In this document: positions 29,889 to 38,512 of the stretch, one piece after another
Numbering within the stretch: the stretch's first letter is position 1
Layout: the number at the start of each line of letters is the position of its first letter
From: Dehalococcoidia bacterium
GTDB lineage: Bacteria > Chloroflexota > Dehalococcoidia > SM23-28-2 > RBG-16-64-32
DNA: 64,000 bases
Assembly (NCBI GenBank): GCA_030649945.1
Contig: JAUSFE010000138.1
Span: forward strand, 62,001-126,000
Direction of reading: 5' to 3'
Program-made: the position numbers and the translations under genes
Notes under the pieces: generated by a model
What the model saw: only the letters and a program-made list of their open reading frames with translations
Told to the model about the DNA's origin: nothing
Database searches by the model: none

Positions 29889-31412
29889 ATGGAAACTGAT
29901 CAGGCTAACTCAGCGGGGCGTATCATCCGCCGTTTCGGTGGCCAGACTGCCCTGGCCAACCTCCTCGGCAGGCGGCAGAGCACCGTGGAACACTGGGCCA
30001 GCACCGGCAGGATCCCGGCCCAGTGGCACCGGCCGCTGATGGCGCTGGCCCGCGAGAAAGGGATTGTCTTGGAAGCCAGGGACTTCGTCGCCACCGAACC
30101 GCATCGCATAGCCCCAGCCGCCGGGCGTCTCGGCGTCCTTCTCGTCGGCCTGGGCGCTGTGGCGTCCACGTTTATCGCGGGAGTCGAGCATGCCAGGCGC
30201 GGAACGGGCCGCCCCTTCGGGTCGCTGACGCAACTGAGCACGATCCGGCTGGGCAAGCGCACGGAACGCCGGTTGCCCCTGGTGCGCGACTTCGTGCCGC
30301 TGGCGGGTATCGAGCAGCTCGTCTTCGGTGCCTGGGACCCGATACCCGACAACGCCTACGAGGCGGCTCTCAAGTGCGGCGTGCTGGACCGGCACGCGCA
30401 CATTGAGCCGATTGGCGATTTCCTCAAGACAATCGAGCCGATGCCGGCGGTCTTCGACGACTTCTACGTCAAGCGGCTGCACGGCACCAACGTGAAGGCC
30501 GCCGCGAACAAGCTGCAGCTCGCTGAGGACATCCGCAAGGACATCCGCGACTTCAAGGCTGCCAACCGCTGCGACCGGCTGGTGATGATCTGGTGCGCGT
30601 CCACGGAGATCTTCATGGAGCCGGGCGAGGCCCACCGCAACCTGGAGAACTTCGAAGGGGCGCTGGAAACGAACGATGAAGCGATCGCGCCTTCGATGCT
30701 CTACGCCTACGCCGCGCTGATGGAGGGCGTGCCCTTCGCCAACGGGGCGCCGAACCTCTGCGTGGACACGCCGGCGCTGGTGACGCTGGCCAACGACCGC
30801 AACGTGCCCATCTGTGGGAAGGACTTCAAGACGGGGCAAACGCTGATGAAGACGGTGATCGCCCCCATGCTGAAGGCCCGCATGCTGGGCGTGCGCGGCT
30901 GGTACTCGACGAACATCCTGGGGAACCGCGACGGCGAGGTCCTGGACGACCCGGAGAGCTTCAGGACCAAGGAGGAGTCAAAGCTCGGCGTGCTCGAACA
31001 CATCCTCCAGCCGGACCTCTACCCGGAGCTATATGGGGACATCTTTCACAAGGTGTCCATCAACTACTACCCCCCGCGCGGTGACAACAAAGAAGGCTGG
31101 GACAACATCGACATCTTCGGTTGGCTCGGCTATCCGATGCAGATCAAGATAGATTTTCTCTGCCGCGACTCGATCCTGGCGGCGCCCCTGGTGCTGGACC
31201 TGGCGCTGTTCCTGGACCTGGCGCAGCGGGCGGGGATGAAGGGGATCCAGGAGTGGCTCTCCTTCTACTTCAAGAGCCCGCAGCACGCCCCGGCGGTGTA
31301 CCCGGAGCACGATCTTTTCATCCAGCAGACAAAGCTGAAGAACACGCTGCGCTGGCTGATGGGCGAAGAGCAGATCACCCACCTGGGCGCGGAGTACTAC
31401 CAGGACGAGTGA
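29889..31412 (+). CDS. ino1: HTH-fused inositol-3-phosphate synthase
   Basis: 507 residues. Residues about 10-70 are a Cro/YdaS-like helix-turn-helix (I-I-R-R-F-G-G-Q-T-A-L-A-N-L-L-G, then S-T-V-E-H-W-A-S-T-G-R-I-P-A-Q-W). From ~82 on it is myo-inositol-1-phosphate synthase: NAD-binding L-V-G-L-G-A-V-A-S, then N-E/D-rich T-N-D-E-A-I-A-P-S, K-D-F-K-T-G-Q-T and D-S-I-L-A-A-P-L-V-L-D. It converts glucose-6-phosphate to inositol-3-phosphate, the first step towards phosphatidylinositol. A TAGAAT -10 (29877-29882) lies 6 nt before the ATG (leaderless). The fused HTH could make the enzyme regulate its own operon; heading the PIM-type cluster supports this. Confidence 0.9.
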   Translation: METDQANSAGRIIRRFGGQTALANLLGRRQSTVEHWASTGRIPAQWHRPLMALAREKGIVLEARDFVATEPHRIAPAAGRLGVLLVGLGAVASTFIAGVEHARRGTGRPFGSLTQLSTIRLGKRTERRLPLVRDFVPLAGIEQLVFGAWDPIPDNAYEAALKCGVLDRHAHIEPIGDFLKTIEPMPAVFDDFYVKRLHGTNVKAAANKLQLAEDIRKDIRDFKAANRCDRLVMIWCASTEIFMEPGEAHRNLENFEGALETNDEAIAPSMLYAYAALMEGVPFANGAPNLCVDTPALVTLANDRNVPICGKDFKTGQTLMKTVIAPMLKARMLGVRGWYSTNILGNRDGEVLDDPESFRTKEESKLGVLEHILQPDLYPELYGDIFHKVSINYYPPRGDNKEGWDNIDIFGWLGYPMQIKIDFLCRDSILAAPLVLDLALFLDLAQRAGMKGIQEWLSFYFKSPQHAPAVYPEHDLFIQQTKLKNTLRWLMGEEQITHLGAEYYQDE

Positions 31413-31501
31413 AGGAAGAAGGAAGAGGGAAGAACTCGGGGGTGCCGGAGGCGTGGGGAACGGTGCCGCGATGACGGGAAGCGTCTTATACTTTCAGCAG
31501 C

Positions 31502-32413
31502 GTGCTGAAGTATCTGTTCTTCGCCATTGTCTTCAAGGCCCTGGGGCTGCTGCCGCTCCGCGTCCTCTACGCTATCGCCGATGTCGTGACGGCCGCAGGT
31601 TACCTGCTGGCGAGCGGGGCGCGGGCGAATGTGCTCGACAACTTGCGGCACGTGATGCCGGACGCCTCGGAGAAGAAGGTGCGCAAGTCGGCGAAGCAGG
31701 TGTTCCGTAACGTCGCTTACTACTACGCGGACCTGGCGCACCTGCCGCGCATGGACATCGAGCAGTTCTGCCGCGAGCGCCTGGTTGTGCGGGGCGTGAA
31801 CGAGATCCTGAAGCCGGCGATGGCGGCAGGGAAGGGCGTAGTGATGCTCTCAGCGCACATCGGCAACCCGGAGCTGGCCGTGCAGGGGCTCGTCGGGTTC
31901 GGTATCCACGTATTCGCGCTGACCGAGCCGCAGCAGCCGGCGCGGCTGAGCCGGATGATGGATGGGCTGCGGGAGAGCAAGGGGCACGAGTTCATGCCGG
32001 TGAGCATCGGCGGCGTGAAGCGCGTGATGCAGACGCTGCGCGGCGGGGGCGTGGTGGCGCTGATGGGAGACCGGGACATCTCCGGGCCCAAGCAGTGGCT
32101 CCCGTTCTGCGGCGAGCCGGCCTACGTGCCGACGGGGCCGATAGAGGTGGCGCTGAAGACCGGGGCCGCGCTGATCCCGTCGTTCACGAGCCGGATCGGG
32201 AAGTACACTATCCAGGCGGACGTGGAGGAGCCGCTGGAGGTGGTGCGGACGGGCGACTTCGAGGCGGACGTGCGGGCGGCGCAGCTGAAGTACCTGGAGC
32301 GGCTGGAACGGCGGCTGCGGACGGATCCGGGGCAGTGGCTGGTGCTGGAGCGGATCTGGGACGTGAAGGAGCAGCCGCAGCCGGAGCCGGAGAGAGCGAA
32401 GATGAGGGCGTAG
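31502..32413 (+). CDS. lysophospholipid acyltransferase family protein (PatA/HtrB-like)
   Basis: 303 residues, GTG start 9 nt behind a TATACT (31487-31492), no Shine-Dalgarno. An N-terminal membrane anchor (about 4-38) is followed by the LpxL/HtrB-PatA acyltransferase domain with the catalytic H-x4-E at His119-Ile-Gly-Asn-Pro-Glu124 and the F-C-G-E-P-A-Y-V-P-T-G-P substrate-pocket motif. In mycobacteria PatA acylates the mannose of phosphatidylinositol monomannoside; the neighbouring PimA-like and CDP-alcohol transferase genes support the same role here. A lipid A acyltransferase is unlikely because no lpx genes are near. Confidence 0.85.
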   Translation: MLKYLFFAIVFKALGLLPLRVLYAIADVVTAAGYLLASGARANVLDNLRHVMPDASEKKVRKSAKQVFRNVAYYYADLAHLPRMDIEQFCRERLVVRGVNEILKPAMAAGKGVVMLSAHIGNPELAVQGLVGFGIHVFALTEPQQPARLSRMMDGLRESKGHEFMPVSIGGVKRVMQTLRGGGVVALMGDRDISGPKQWLPFCGEPAYVPTGPIEVALKTGAALIPSFTSRIGKYTIQADVEEPLEVVRTGDFEADVRAAQLKYLERLERRLRTDPGQWLVLERIWDVKEQPQPEPERAKMRA

Positions 32414-32415
32414 CG

Positions 32416-33174
32416 ATGGGCAAGGCGGACCTGCACGTGCACACAGCTTTCAGCGACGGCATGGCCGAGGCGCGCGAGCTGCTGGACTATGTGGAGGCGG
32501 AGACGGACCTGGACGTCCTGGCGGTCACGGACCACGACGACATCCGCGGGGCGTGGCAGGCGAGAGAGGTCTGGGCGCAGGGCAACTACCGCTTCGATTT
32601 CGTGACCGGGGTTGAGGTCACGGCCATTGAGGGGCACGTGCTGGCGCTATACGTTGAGGCGCCGGTGCCGAACCTGCGGCCGCTGGCGGAAGTGCTGGCG
32701 GCGGTGCACCGCCAGGGCGGGCTTTGCGTGGCGCCGCACCCGCTGAACTGGCTGACGCGAAGCCTGGGCGCCCGGGAGCTGCGGCGGCTGTCCGCGTCCG
32801 GGCGCGACGGCGTACACCTGGACGGCATCGAACTGGCGAACTGCTCTCCAGGGTCCGGCCTGCGGCGCGGCAGGGCTCTGGCGCTGAACCGCGGCGAGCT
32901 GAAGCTGGCGGAGGTGGGCGGGAGCGACGCACACTTCCTGGACTTTGTCGGCAGCGCCTACACCGAGTTTCCCGGCAGGACGGCGGCGGCACTGAAGGGG
33001 GCGATCCTGGAGCGGCGGACGGCGGCGGTGAACGGCACGCGGCCGGGGTTCCGCCAGATTGGGGCGAGGCGGCTGGCGCAGCAGACCTGGCGGGGGTTCC
33101 TGACGACGCCGCGCCGGATGGGCTGGGGGCCGACGGCGTACAGCTTCGTGCGCGGGATATTCCGGCTGCCGTGA
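32416..33174 (+). CDS. PHP domain phosphoesterase
   Basis: 252 residues from ATG 32416, 2 nt after the acyltransferase stop. PHP metal-site motifs in order: D-L-H-V-H-T-A-F-S-D, T-D-H-D-D, Glu in G-V-E-V-T, A-P-H-P-L-N and G-S-D-A-H. PHP proteins hydrolyse phosphoesters (for example 3',5'-nucleoside bisphosphates, histidinol phosphate). Here the operon position between an acyltransferase and a PimA-like enzyme suggests an inositol-phosphate or lipid-phosphate role; inositol-3-phosphate needs dephosphorylation before phosphatidylinositol synthesis in one route. This is inference only. Confidence 0.85.
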   Translation: MGKADLHVHTAFSDGMAEARELLDYVEAETDLDVLAVTDHDDIRGAWQAREVWAQGNYRFDFVTGVEVTAIEGHVLALYVEAPVPNLRPLAEVLAAVHRQGGLCVAPHPLNWLTRSLGARELRRLSASGRDGVHLDGIELANCSPGSGLRRGRALALNRGELKLAEVGGSDAHFLDFVGSAYTEFPGRTAAALKGAILERRTAAVNGTRPGFRQIGARRLAQQTWRGFLTTPRRMGWGPTAYSFVRGIFRLP

Positions 33175-33236
33175 GGAACCATGCGGTGTCCTGGGCGTGC
33201 TCCCGGTTGCAGGCGACTTCGGAGCGCGATACGTAG

Positions 33237-34373
33237 ATGAAGATCGCCCTCGTCTCCCCGTACGATTGGTCCGTGCCGGGCGGCGTGAACAACCACGTCG
33301 CCAGCCTGGCTCGGCACTTCGCGCGGGCCGGCCACACGGTGCGCATCGTGGCGCCGTCCTCGCGCCACACGAGCCACGACGCGGACGCTGTGACAATCAT
33401 CGGGCATAGCTCCGTGGGGCTGCCCGCCAGTGGATCGGTGGCCAACGTGAGCCTCTCCTACAACCTGGGGCCGCGGGTGAAGCGCCTGCTGGCGCGGGAG
33501 TCCTTCGACATCGTCCACATCCACGAGCCGTTCATGCCGCTGCTGCCGTTCCAGTTCCTGCGCTATTCCGAGGCGACGAACGTGGCCACGTTCCACGCCG
33601 CGCGCGAGGGGGGCAGCCGGCTGTACTCCTACTCGAAGTTCATCATCCGGCCCTGGTGGCACCGCCTGCAGGGGCGCATCGCCCACTCGAAATCCGCTCT
33701 GCGGCTGATCGGCAAGCACTTCCCGGACCGCTACCGGATCATCTCCAGCGGAGTGGACGTGCCCGCCTACGCGGAGGCTGTGCCGATCCCGCAGCTCATG
33801 GACCATAAGCGTAACATCCTCTTCCTGGGCCGGCTGGAGAAGCGCAAGGGGCTGCCGTTCCTCCTGGAGGCGTACGCGCAGGTGAAGAAGGAGATGCCGG
33901 ACACGCGGCTCATCGTCATCGGCGGCGACGGGGGCCTGCGCGGCGTCTGCGAGCGCTACGTGCAGCGGCAGGGGCTTGCGGACGTGGTCTTCGCCGGGTA
34001 CGTCTCTGACGCCGACAAGCCGCGCTACTTCAAGAGCGCGGACGTCTACTGCGCGCCGAACACGGGCGCCGAGAGCCTGGGCATAGTGCTTCTGGAGGCG
34101 CTGGCGGCGGGCACACCGATCGTCGCCTCCAGCATTGAGGGCTTTACGGACGTGCTCACGGACCAGCGCGAAGGCCTCCTGGTGCCCCCGCGCGACAGCC
34201 AGGCGCTGGCCGCGGCCCTCAAGCAGTTGCTGGCCAATGATGCCATGCGCGAGGAGATGGGCAGGCAGGCCGCCAGGACCGCGCAGAGCTACAGCTGGCA
34301 GGAGGCGTCCGCGCGCGTGTTGCGCTACTACGAAGAAGCGGCAGCGGGCCGCAACGGCAGCGACGGCGGATGA
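33237..34373 (+). CDS. pimA: PimA-like phosphatidylinositol alpha-mannosyltransferase (GT4)
   Basis: 378 residues, GT-B fold. The N-terminus M-K-I-A-L-V-S-P-Y-D-W-S-V-P-G-G-V-N is characteristic of PimA (P-Y-x-x-x-x-P-G-G-V). The donor domain has L-G-R-L-E-K-R-K-G and the E-x7-E motif E-S-L-G-I-V-L-L-E-A. PimA transfers mannose from GDP-mannose to phosphatidylinositol on the cytoplasmic membrane face. The neighbouring acyltransferase and CDP-alcohol transferase are the same partners as in the mycobacterial pgsA-patA-pimA locus. The 3' end overlaps the next gene by 4 bp. Confidence 0.82.
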   Translation: MKIALVSPYDWSVPGGVNNHVASLARHFARAGHTVRIVAPSSRHTSHDADAVTIIGHSSVGLPASGSVANVSLSYNLGPRVKRLLARESFDIVHIHEPFMPLLPFQFLRYSEATNVATFHAAREGGSRLYSYSKFIIRPWWHRLQGRIAHSKSALRLIGKHFPDRYRIISSGVDVPAYAEAVPIPQLMDHKRNILFLGRLEKRKGLPFLLEAYAQVKKEMPDTRLIVIGGDGGLRGVCERYVQRQGLADVVFAGYVSDADKPRYFKSADVYCAPNTGAESLGIVLLEALAAGTPIVASSIEGFTDVLTDQREGLLVPPRDSQALAAALKQLLANDAMREEMGRQAARTAQSYSWQEASARVLRYYEEAAAGRNGSDGG

Positions 34374-34969
34374 TGCCCTCCCTCTTGCCGCGCTCTGCTC
34401 CGGCCTGGCTGACGGACCCGGCCGTCAGCTTCCTCGCGCGCCTGGGGGTGACCCCGAACATGCTCACGCTGGCCGGCGTGCTGGGCAACGCCGGGGCCGC
34501 CGTGCTGGCCGGATACGGCGAGTTCCTCGCGGCGGGCGTCGTGCTGCTCGCGTTCAGTTCGCTGGACTTCCTGGACGGCGCGCTGGCCCGCGCCACCGGC
34601 CGCGCCAGCGATTTCGGCTCCGTCTTCGATGCCGTCATGGACCGCATCTCGGAGGCGGCCGTGCTCTTCGGCCTCCTCTTTTACTTCAGCGAACGGGGCG
34701 GCCGCACGGAGGAGCTGCTCATTTTCGCCGCCGTCACCGGCTCTATCCTCGTCAGCTACGTGCGGGCGCGGGCGGAGGTTATAGGCCTCAAGCTGCGGGA
34801 GGGCGTCTTCACGCGGGCGGAACGCGTGGTCCTCATGGGCGGCGGGCTGATCCTGCACGAAGCGCTGGGGGAGAACGTTGTGACTCCGGTGCTGTGGGTG
34901 CTGGCGGTCCTGACGCCGGCCACGGCCGCGCAGCGGCTGGCGCTCATCTGGTGGAAAACGCGTACGTAG
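34370..34969 (+). CDS. CDP-alcohol phosphatidyltransferase (probable phosphatidylinositol-phosphate synthase)
   Basis: 199 residues with about six transmembrane helices. The complete family motif is present: Asp66-x2-Asp69-Gly70-x2-Ala73-Arg74-x8-Gly83-x3-Asp87-x3-Asp91, which binds two metals and CDP-diacylglycerol. From context (inositol-phosphate synthase, PatA-like, PimA-like) the acceptor is probably inositol phosphate, as in mycobacterial PgsA1, rather than glycerol-3-phosphate. ATG overlaps the pimA stop. Last gene of the five-gene operon. Confidence 0.85.
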   Translation: MMPSLLPRSAPAWLTDPAVSFLARLGVTPNMLTLAGVLGNAGAAVLAGYGEFLAAGVVLLAFSSLDFLDGALARATGRASDFGSVFDAVMDRISEAAVLFGLLFYFSERGGRTEELLIFAAVTGSILVSYVRARAEVIGLKLREGVFTRAERVVLMGGGLILHEALGENVVTPVLWVLAVLTPATAAQRLALIWWKTRT

Positions 34970-35063
34970 GTGTCAGGTGTCAGGTGTCAGGTAGCCGGCA
35001 GAGGGTTTGTGTAGGGGCGGTCCAGCGTGATCGCCCGGGGCGGCCACATGGGGCCGCCCCTAC
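34969..35063. repeat. 8-bp tandem repeat and gtaggggcgg palindrome
   Basis: Three to four copies of gtgtcagg (34970-34992) followed by gtaggggcgg (35011-35020) and its complement ccgcccctac (35054-35063). Similar octamer arrays lie at 39247-39281 and similar taggggcgc arms at 48746/48832. Confidence 0.6.
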
Positions 35064-35078
35064 ATCGGTGGAACGGGA

Positions 35079-35873
35079 ATGATCCCCCTCAAGGATCAGG
35101 AGGCGATCCGGCAGAAGTTCGCGCAGGAACTGCTGGCCCCCGTCAAGGTGGACTACTTCACGGAGCGCGACACGGCCATCAGCGTGCCCGGCCGCCAGCC
35201 CTGCGCCTACTGCAAGCCGACGCGCGAGATGCTGCAGGAGCTGGCGGCGCTGCACGACGGGATCAGCCTGCGCGTCCACATCTTCGACGAGGCGGCGGAG
35301 GAGCGGGCGAAGTTCAACGTGCAGCGCATTCCGGCCACCGTGCTGCGCGGCCCTGGCGGCGCGCCTGGGACAGGCCGCGGCGACCAGTTCTTCACGTACT
35401 ACGGCATGCCCGGCGGCACTGAGTTCCCGTCATTCCTGGAGTGCATAGTGGACATCTCTCGCGGCGAGGTGTTGCTCTCGCCGGAGTCCGTGAAGGCGCT
35501 GGAGAAGCTTACGGACGAGGTGACCGTGCGTGTCTTCGTCACCCCCACCTGCCCCTACTGCCCGCAGATGATGCGGGCGGCGTACCAGATGGCGCTGGCG
35601 AGCCCGAAGGTGCGGGCGGAGGTCATTGAGGTGAACGAGTTCCCGGAGCTGGCGGACCGCTACGGCGTGCGGGCCGTGCCCCTGACCGTGATCAACGACC
35701 GTGTGGCGATACCGGGCGCGGTGCAGGAACAGGCGTTGGTGGAGCAGGTGATCAAGGCCGCCGAATCGCCTCTGGCCGCGCCGCCGCCGGCGGCCGGCGC
35801 CGCCACACCCGTCGAAAAAGAGGAGCCCCTGCGCCGGGGCCAGCAGCGTGACAGCGGGTTGTTTATTCCCTGA
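35079..35873 (+). CDS. two-thioredoxin-fold protein disulfide oxidoreductase
   Basis: 264 residues with two thioredoxin/glutaredoxin folds: Cys42-Ala-Tyr-Cys45 in the first, and Cys158-Pro-Tyr-Cys161 (T-P-T-C-P-Y-C-P) in the second, with cis-Pro segments R-I-P-A-T and A-V-P-L-T. This layout is that of the PDO family of thermophiles, which acts in intracellular disulfide formation or reduction. An insertion (G-P-G-G-A-P-G-T-G-R-G) lies in the first fold. The C-terminal ~35 residues are Ala/Pro-rich and disordered. No signal peptide, so cytoplasmic. Confidence 0.82.
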   Translation: MIPLKDQEAIRQKFAQELLAPVKVDYFTERDTAISVPGRQPCAYCKPTREMLQELAALHDGISLRVHIFDEAAEERAKFNVQRIPATVLRGPGGAPGTGRGDQFFTYYGMPGGTEFPSFLECIVDISRGEVLLSPESVKALEKLTDEVTVRVFVTPTCPYCPQMMRAAYQMALASPKVRAEVIEVNEFPELADRYGVRAVPLTVINDRVAIPGAVQEQALVEQVIKAAESPLAAPPPAAGAATPVEKEEPLRRGQQRDSGLFIP

Positions 35874-35925
35874 GGCGGGGCCATTGCCGCCCGGCCGCGC
35901 GCGCTGGATGGAGGCCTAAAGCATG

Positions 35926-35944
35926 CCCTGAGCCTGCCGAAGGG
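35926..35944. repeat. dispersed ccctgagcctgccgaaggg repeat
   Basis: Second clear copy of the family seen at 6152. It is followed at ~35966-35983 by an 18-bp match to the inner palindrome of the MITE-like element (tacctcaccatgagcggg). Confidence 0.7.
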
Positions 35945-35994
35945 GCGCTCCGCTACGCGAGGGACTACCTCACCATGAGCGGGAAGCAGCGCCG

Positions 35995-37335
35995 CTAGCG
36001 GAAGCGACGGGCGATGATGAGGCCGGCGAAGCCGACGACGCCTGCCAGCGCCAGCACCGCTGCCGCCAGGGCGATGATCGTGGCCGTGGACGTGCCGCCG
36101 CTGTCTCCGGCGGCGGGGCGCCCGCTGCCGCCGCCGGAGACAGCGGGGGTCTGCGTCGCCTGCGGCTGCGTGGGCTCGGGGGTCTCGCGCTGGGGCAGGC
36201 CGTTGGCGGCGCGCCAGCGGTCTTCCAGCCCGTCCTGGCCGAAGCCGTAGACGGACTGGAGGGCAGCGTCGATGCGCTTGCCCTTCTTGATGGCCGCGAA
36301 GAGCTGCGCGAACTGCTCCTGCCCGTAGGTGTCGTTCAGGTACTTGACCAGGCTCCAGGCCTCGCCGTAGAAGAGGTCCACCTTCTCCGGCTCGCCGGGG
36401 TACGACGAGATGGAGCGCACGGACAGAACGCTGCCGCGGTTGATCGCCCGTTCCACCGCGCTGCGGAAGCCGCCAGGGTCCTCCTGGCCGTAGACGGCCG
36501 TGCCCTCGTCCAGCCAGGCCGGGAGGGTGCCGAAGGCGCTCTCGCCCGCCACCGCCGTCACCACGTGCGTCAGCTCGTGGCGCAGGGTGTCGAACGACAC
36601 GTTGCCCAGCACCAGTACCGTGTCCGAGGCCACGCGCGTGCCGGCCGTGATGACGTTCTGCTCGAACGTCTCGCTGCGGCGGGCCAGGGCCGGTCGCATG
36701 TCCTCAACGGAGTCGTACGTCCACACCTTGACGGGGAAGCCGATCTGCGCGCCGAGGAGCTGCGACATGGCGGTGAAGGTCTGGGCTGCTACGGAGAGCA
36801 TGGCGCGGGCGTCGTCTTCGGAGCCGGAGTAGTAGTAGATGGTGACGCCGCCCGGCGTTATGTCCGAAATGGAGACGGCGTTCCAGTCGAAGCGGATGTC
36901 GTCGTAGAAGAAGCTTTTGGTCTCCGTCTGGGCGGTACGGCCGGCGGCGTCCGTCACCTCCCAGTGGTACTCGATGATGGTGCCGGGCGGGAGGTATATC
37001 TTCGGCGGGTTGTTGCCCTCCAGTTCGAAGCTGGCCGTCACGGACACGCCGCTGGTGAACTCCGGCTGTCCGATAGCGGCGGTACCGTCCGGCAGGATCT
37101 TGTAGCGCAGCCGTACCTTCTCTATGGGGGCATCGCTGCGGGCGGAGACGCTGAAGGCCATCCCCTGCGGGAAGTTGTTCTGGACGCCGCCGTCGGTGAC
37201 GGCGGGCGCCGTTTGGGCGCTGGCCGGCGGGCCGGCGGGACCCTGGGCCATGAAGACGAGGGCGGTCAGCAATAGGGCCGCGAGGACCGGGGCAGGCTTC
37301 AGCCTGCCCCCCCGCCGGGCGGCGCTAGGCGCCAA
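35995..37335 (-). CDS. membrane-anchored gluzincin (peptidase MA-like) protein
   Basis: 446 residues if started at TTG 37335, which has AGAAGG upstream and overlaps the prfB stop by 11 bp; no ATG or GTG fits the signal peptide. A signal peptide (about 8-40), an all-beta N-terminal domain, then the zinc motif His253-Glu254-Leu-Thr-His257 with the third ligand in W-L-D-E-G-T-A-V-Y, a Thr/Gln/Pro linker, and a C-terminal transmembrane helix with R-R-F-R end (stop-transfer). Predicted extracellular protease tethered by its C-terminus. The signal-peptide region contains the REP-like palindrome gggcaggct-tc-agcctgccc. Confidence 0.78.
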   Translation of the reverse strand: MAPSAARRGGRLKPAPVLAALLLTALVFMAQGPAGPPASAQTAPAVTDGGVQNNFPQGMAFSVSARSDAPIEKVRLRYKILPDGTAAIGQPEFTSGVSVTASFELEGNNPPKIYLPPGTIIEYHWEVTDAAGRTAQTETKSFFYDDIRFDWNAVSISDITPGGVTIYYYSGSEDDARAMLSVAAQTFTAMSQLLGAQIGFPVKVWTYDSVEDMRPALARRSETFEQNVITAGTRVASDTVLVLGNVSFDTLRHELTHVVTAVAGESAFGTLPAWLDEGTAVYGQEDPGGFRSAVERAINRGSVLSVRSISSYPGEPEKVDLFYGEAWSLVKYLNDTYGQEQFAQLFAAIKKGKRIDAALQSVYGFGQDGLEDRWRAANGLPQRETPEPTQPQATQTPAVSGGGSGRPAAGDSGGTSTATIIALAAAVLALAGVVGFAGLIIARRFR

Positions 37336-38423
37336 GGGTAGCCTTCTGGTACGCCCGCAGGAGCGGGTCCAGGTCGCCGTCCAGGACGCCTTCTGCATCG
37401 CTCGTCTCGAAGCCCGTGCGGTGATCCTTCACCATCTTATACGGGTGCAGGACGTACGAGCGGATCTGGTTGCCCCAGCCGGCGGAGACGTGCTCTCCCT
37501 TCAGCTTGGCCTGCTCCTCCGCCCGTCGCTCCAGTTCGCGCTCCAGGAGGCGCGCTTCCAGCACCTTCATGGCGGATTCCTTGTTGCGGCCCTGGGAGCG
37601 CTCGTTCTGGCAGGTGACGACGAGGCCCGTGGGGATGTGCGTGATGCGAATGGCAGTGGAGTTCTTCTGCACGTTCTGGCCGCCGTGGCCGCTGGCGCGG
37701 AAGACGTCTACGCGCAGGTCATCCGGGTTCAGCGAGACCTCCGCCTCGCTCTCCACCTCCGGCATGACCTCCGCCAGGACGAAGGAGGTGTGGCGGGACT
37801 TCGAGGCGTCGTAGGGGGAGATGCGCACGAGGCGGTGGACGCCGCGCTCGGCCCGCAGGTAGCCGTAGGCATAGGGGCCGATGACTTCGACGGTGGCGCT
37901 CTTGATCCCGGCCTCCTCGCCGGGCATCAGGTCCAGCACGTTCGCGGTGTAGCCGCGCTTATCCGCCCAGCGCAGGTACATGCGCAGGAGCATCTCCGCC
38001 CAGTCCTGCGAGTCTGTGCCGCCGGCGCCGGCGTGGATGGCCAGGATGGCGTCGCGGCGGTCGTACTCACCGGAGAGGGCGAGGGACAGCTGCATCTCCT
38101 CGAAGCGCTCGCTGAGGGCGGCGAGGTCGGCGGCGACGGCCTGGGCGAGGTCAGCGTCGGATTCGTGCCCGGCGAGTGCGAGGAGCTCGCGGAGATCGCG
38201 GGCCTTGGTCTCCATGCCGCGCCAGGTGTCTACCTGCTCGCGCAGCTCGGCGAGGCGGCGCATGGCCTTCTGCGCGGACTGGGGGTTGTCCCAGAAGCCG
38301 GCCTGCGCGGACTGGACGTCCAGCCGCGCTATCTCGCGCTCCAGGCCGGGAACGTCAAAGACGGCGGAGGACGTGCTCGATGCGCTCCTGGAGCTGCTCT
38401 ATAAGGGGTCGCGTCTCCTGCAT
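37325..38423 (-). CDS. prfB: peptide chain release factor 2 with programmed +1 frameshift
   Basis: 365 residues after frameshift, the same length as E. coli RF2. The first 22 codons run from ATG 38423 (GGAGG upstream) to CTT TGA at 38360-38355; reading one base forward at CTTTGAC continues as D-V-P-G-L-E-R-E-I-A-R-L and on into the main frame. The internal TGA is the autoregulatory sensor of RF2 level. The G-G-Q hydrolysis motif is present (G-H-G-G-Q-N-V). The stop-recognition tripeptide is Ser-Pro-Tyr instead of Ser-Pro-Phe. The Shine-Dalgarno-like stimulator normally 3 nt before CTT is not evident. Confidence 0.96.
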
Positions 38424-38512
38424 CTGATAACCTCCGCCGCCTCGATTGTAGCATGGCGATTGCCGCCAGCGCCCCGCCGTCGTCGGTCCACAGGTGGGCA
38501 GGCGCCGATGCG

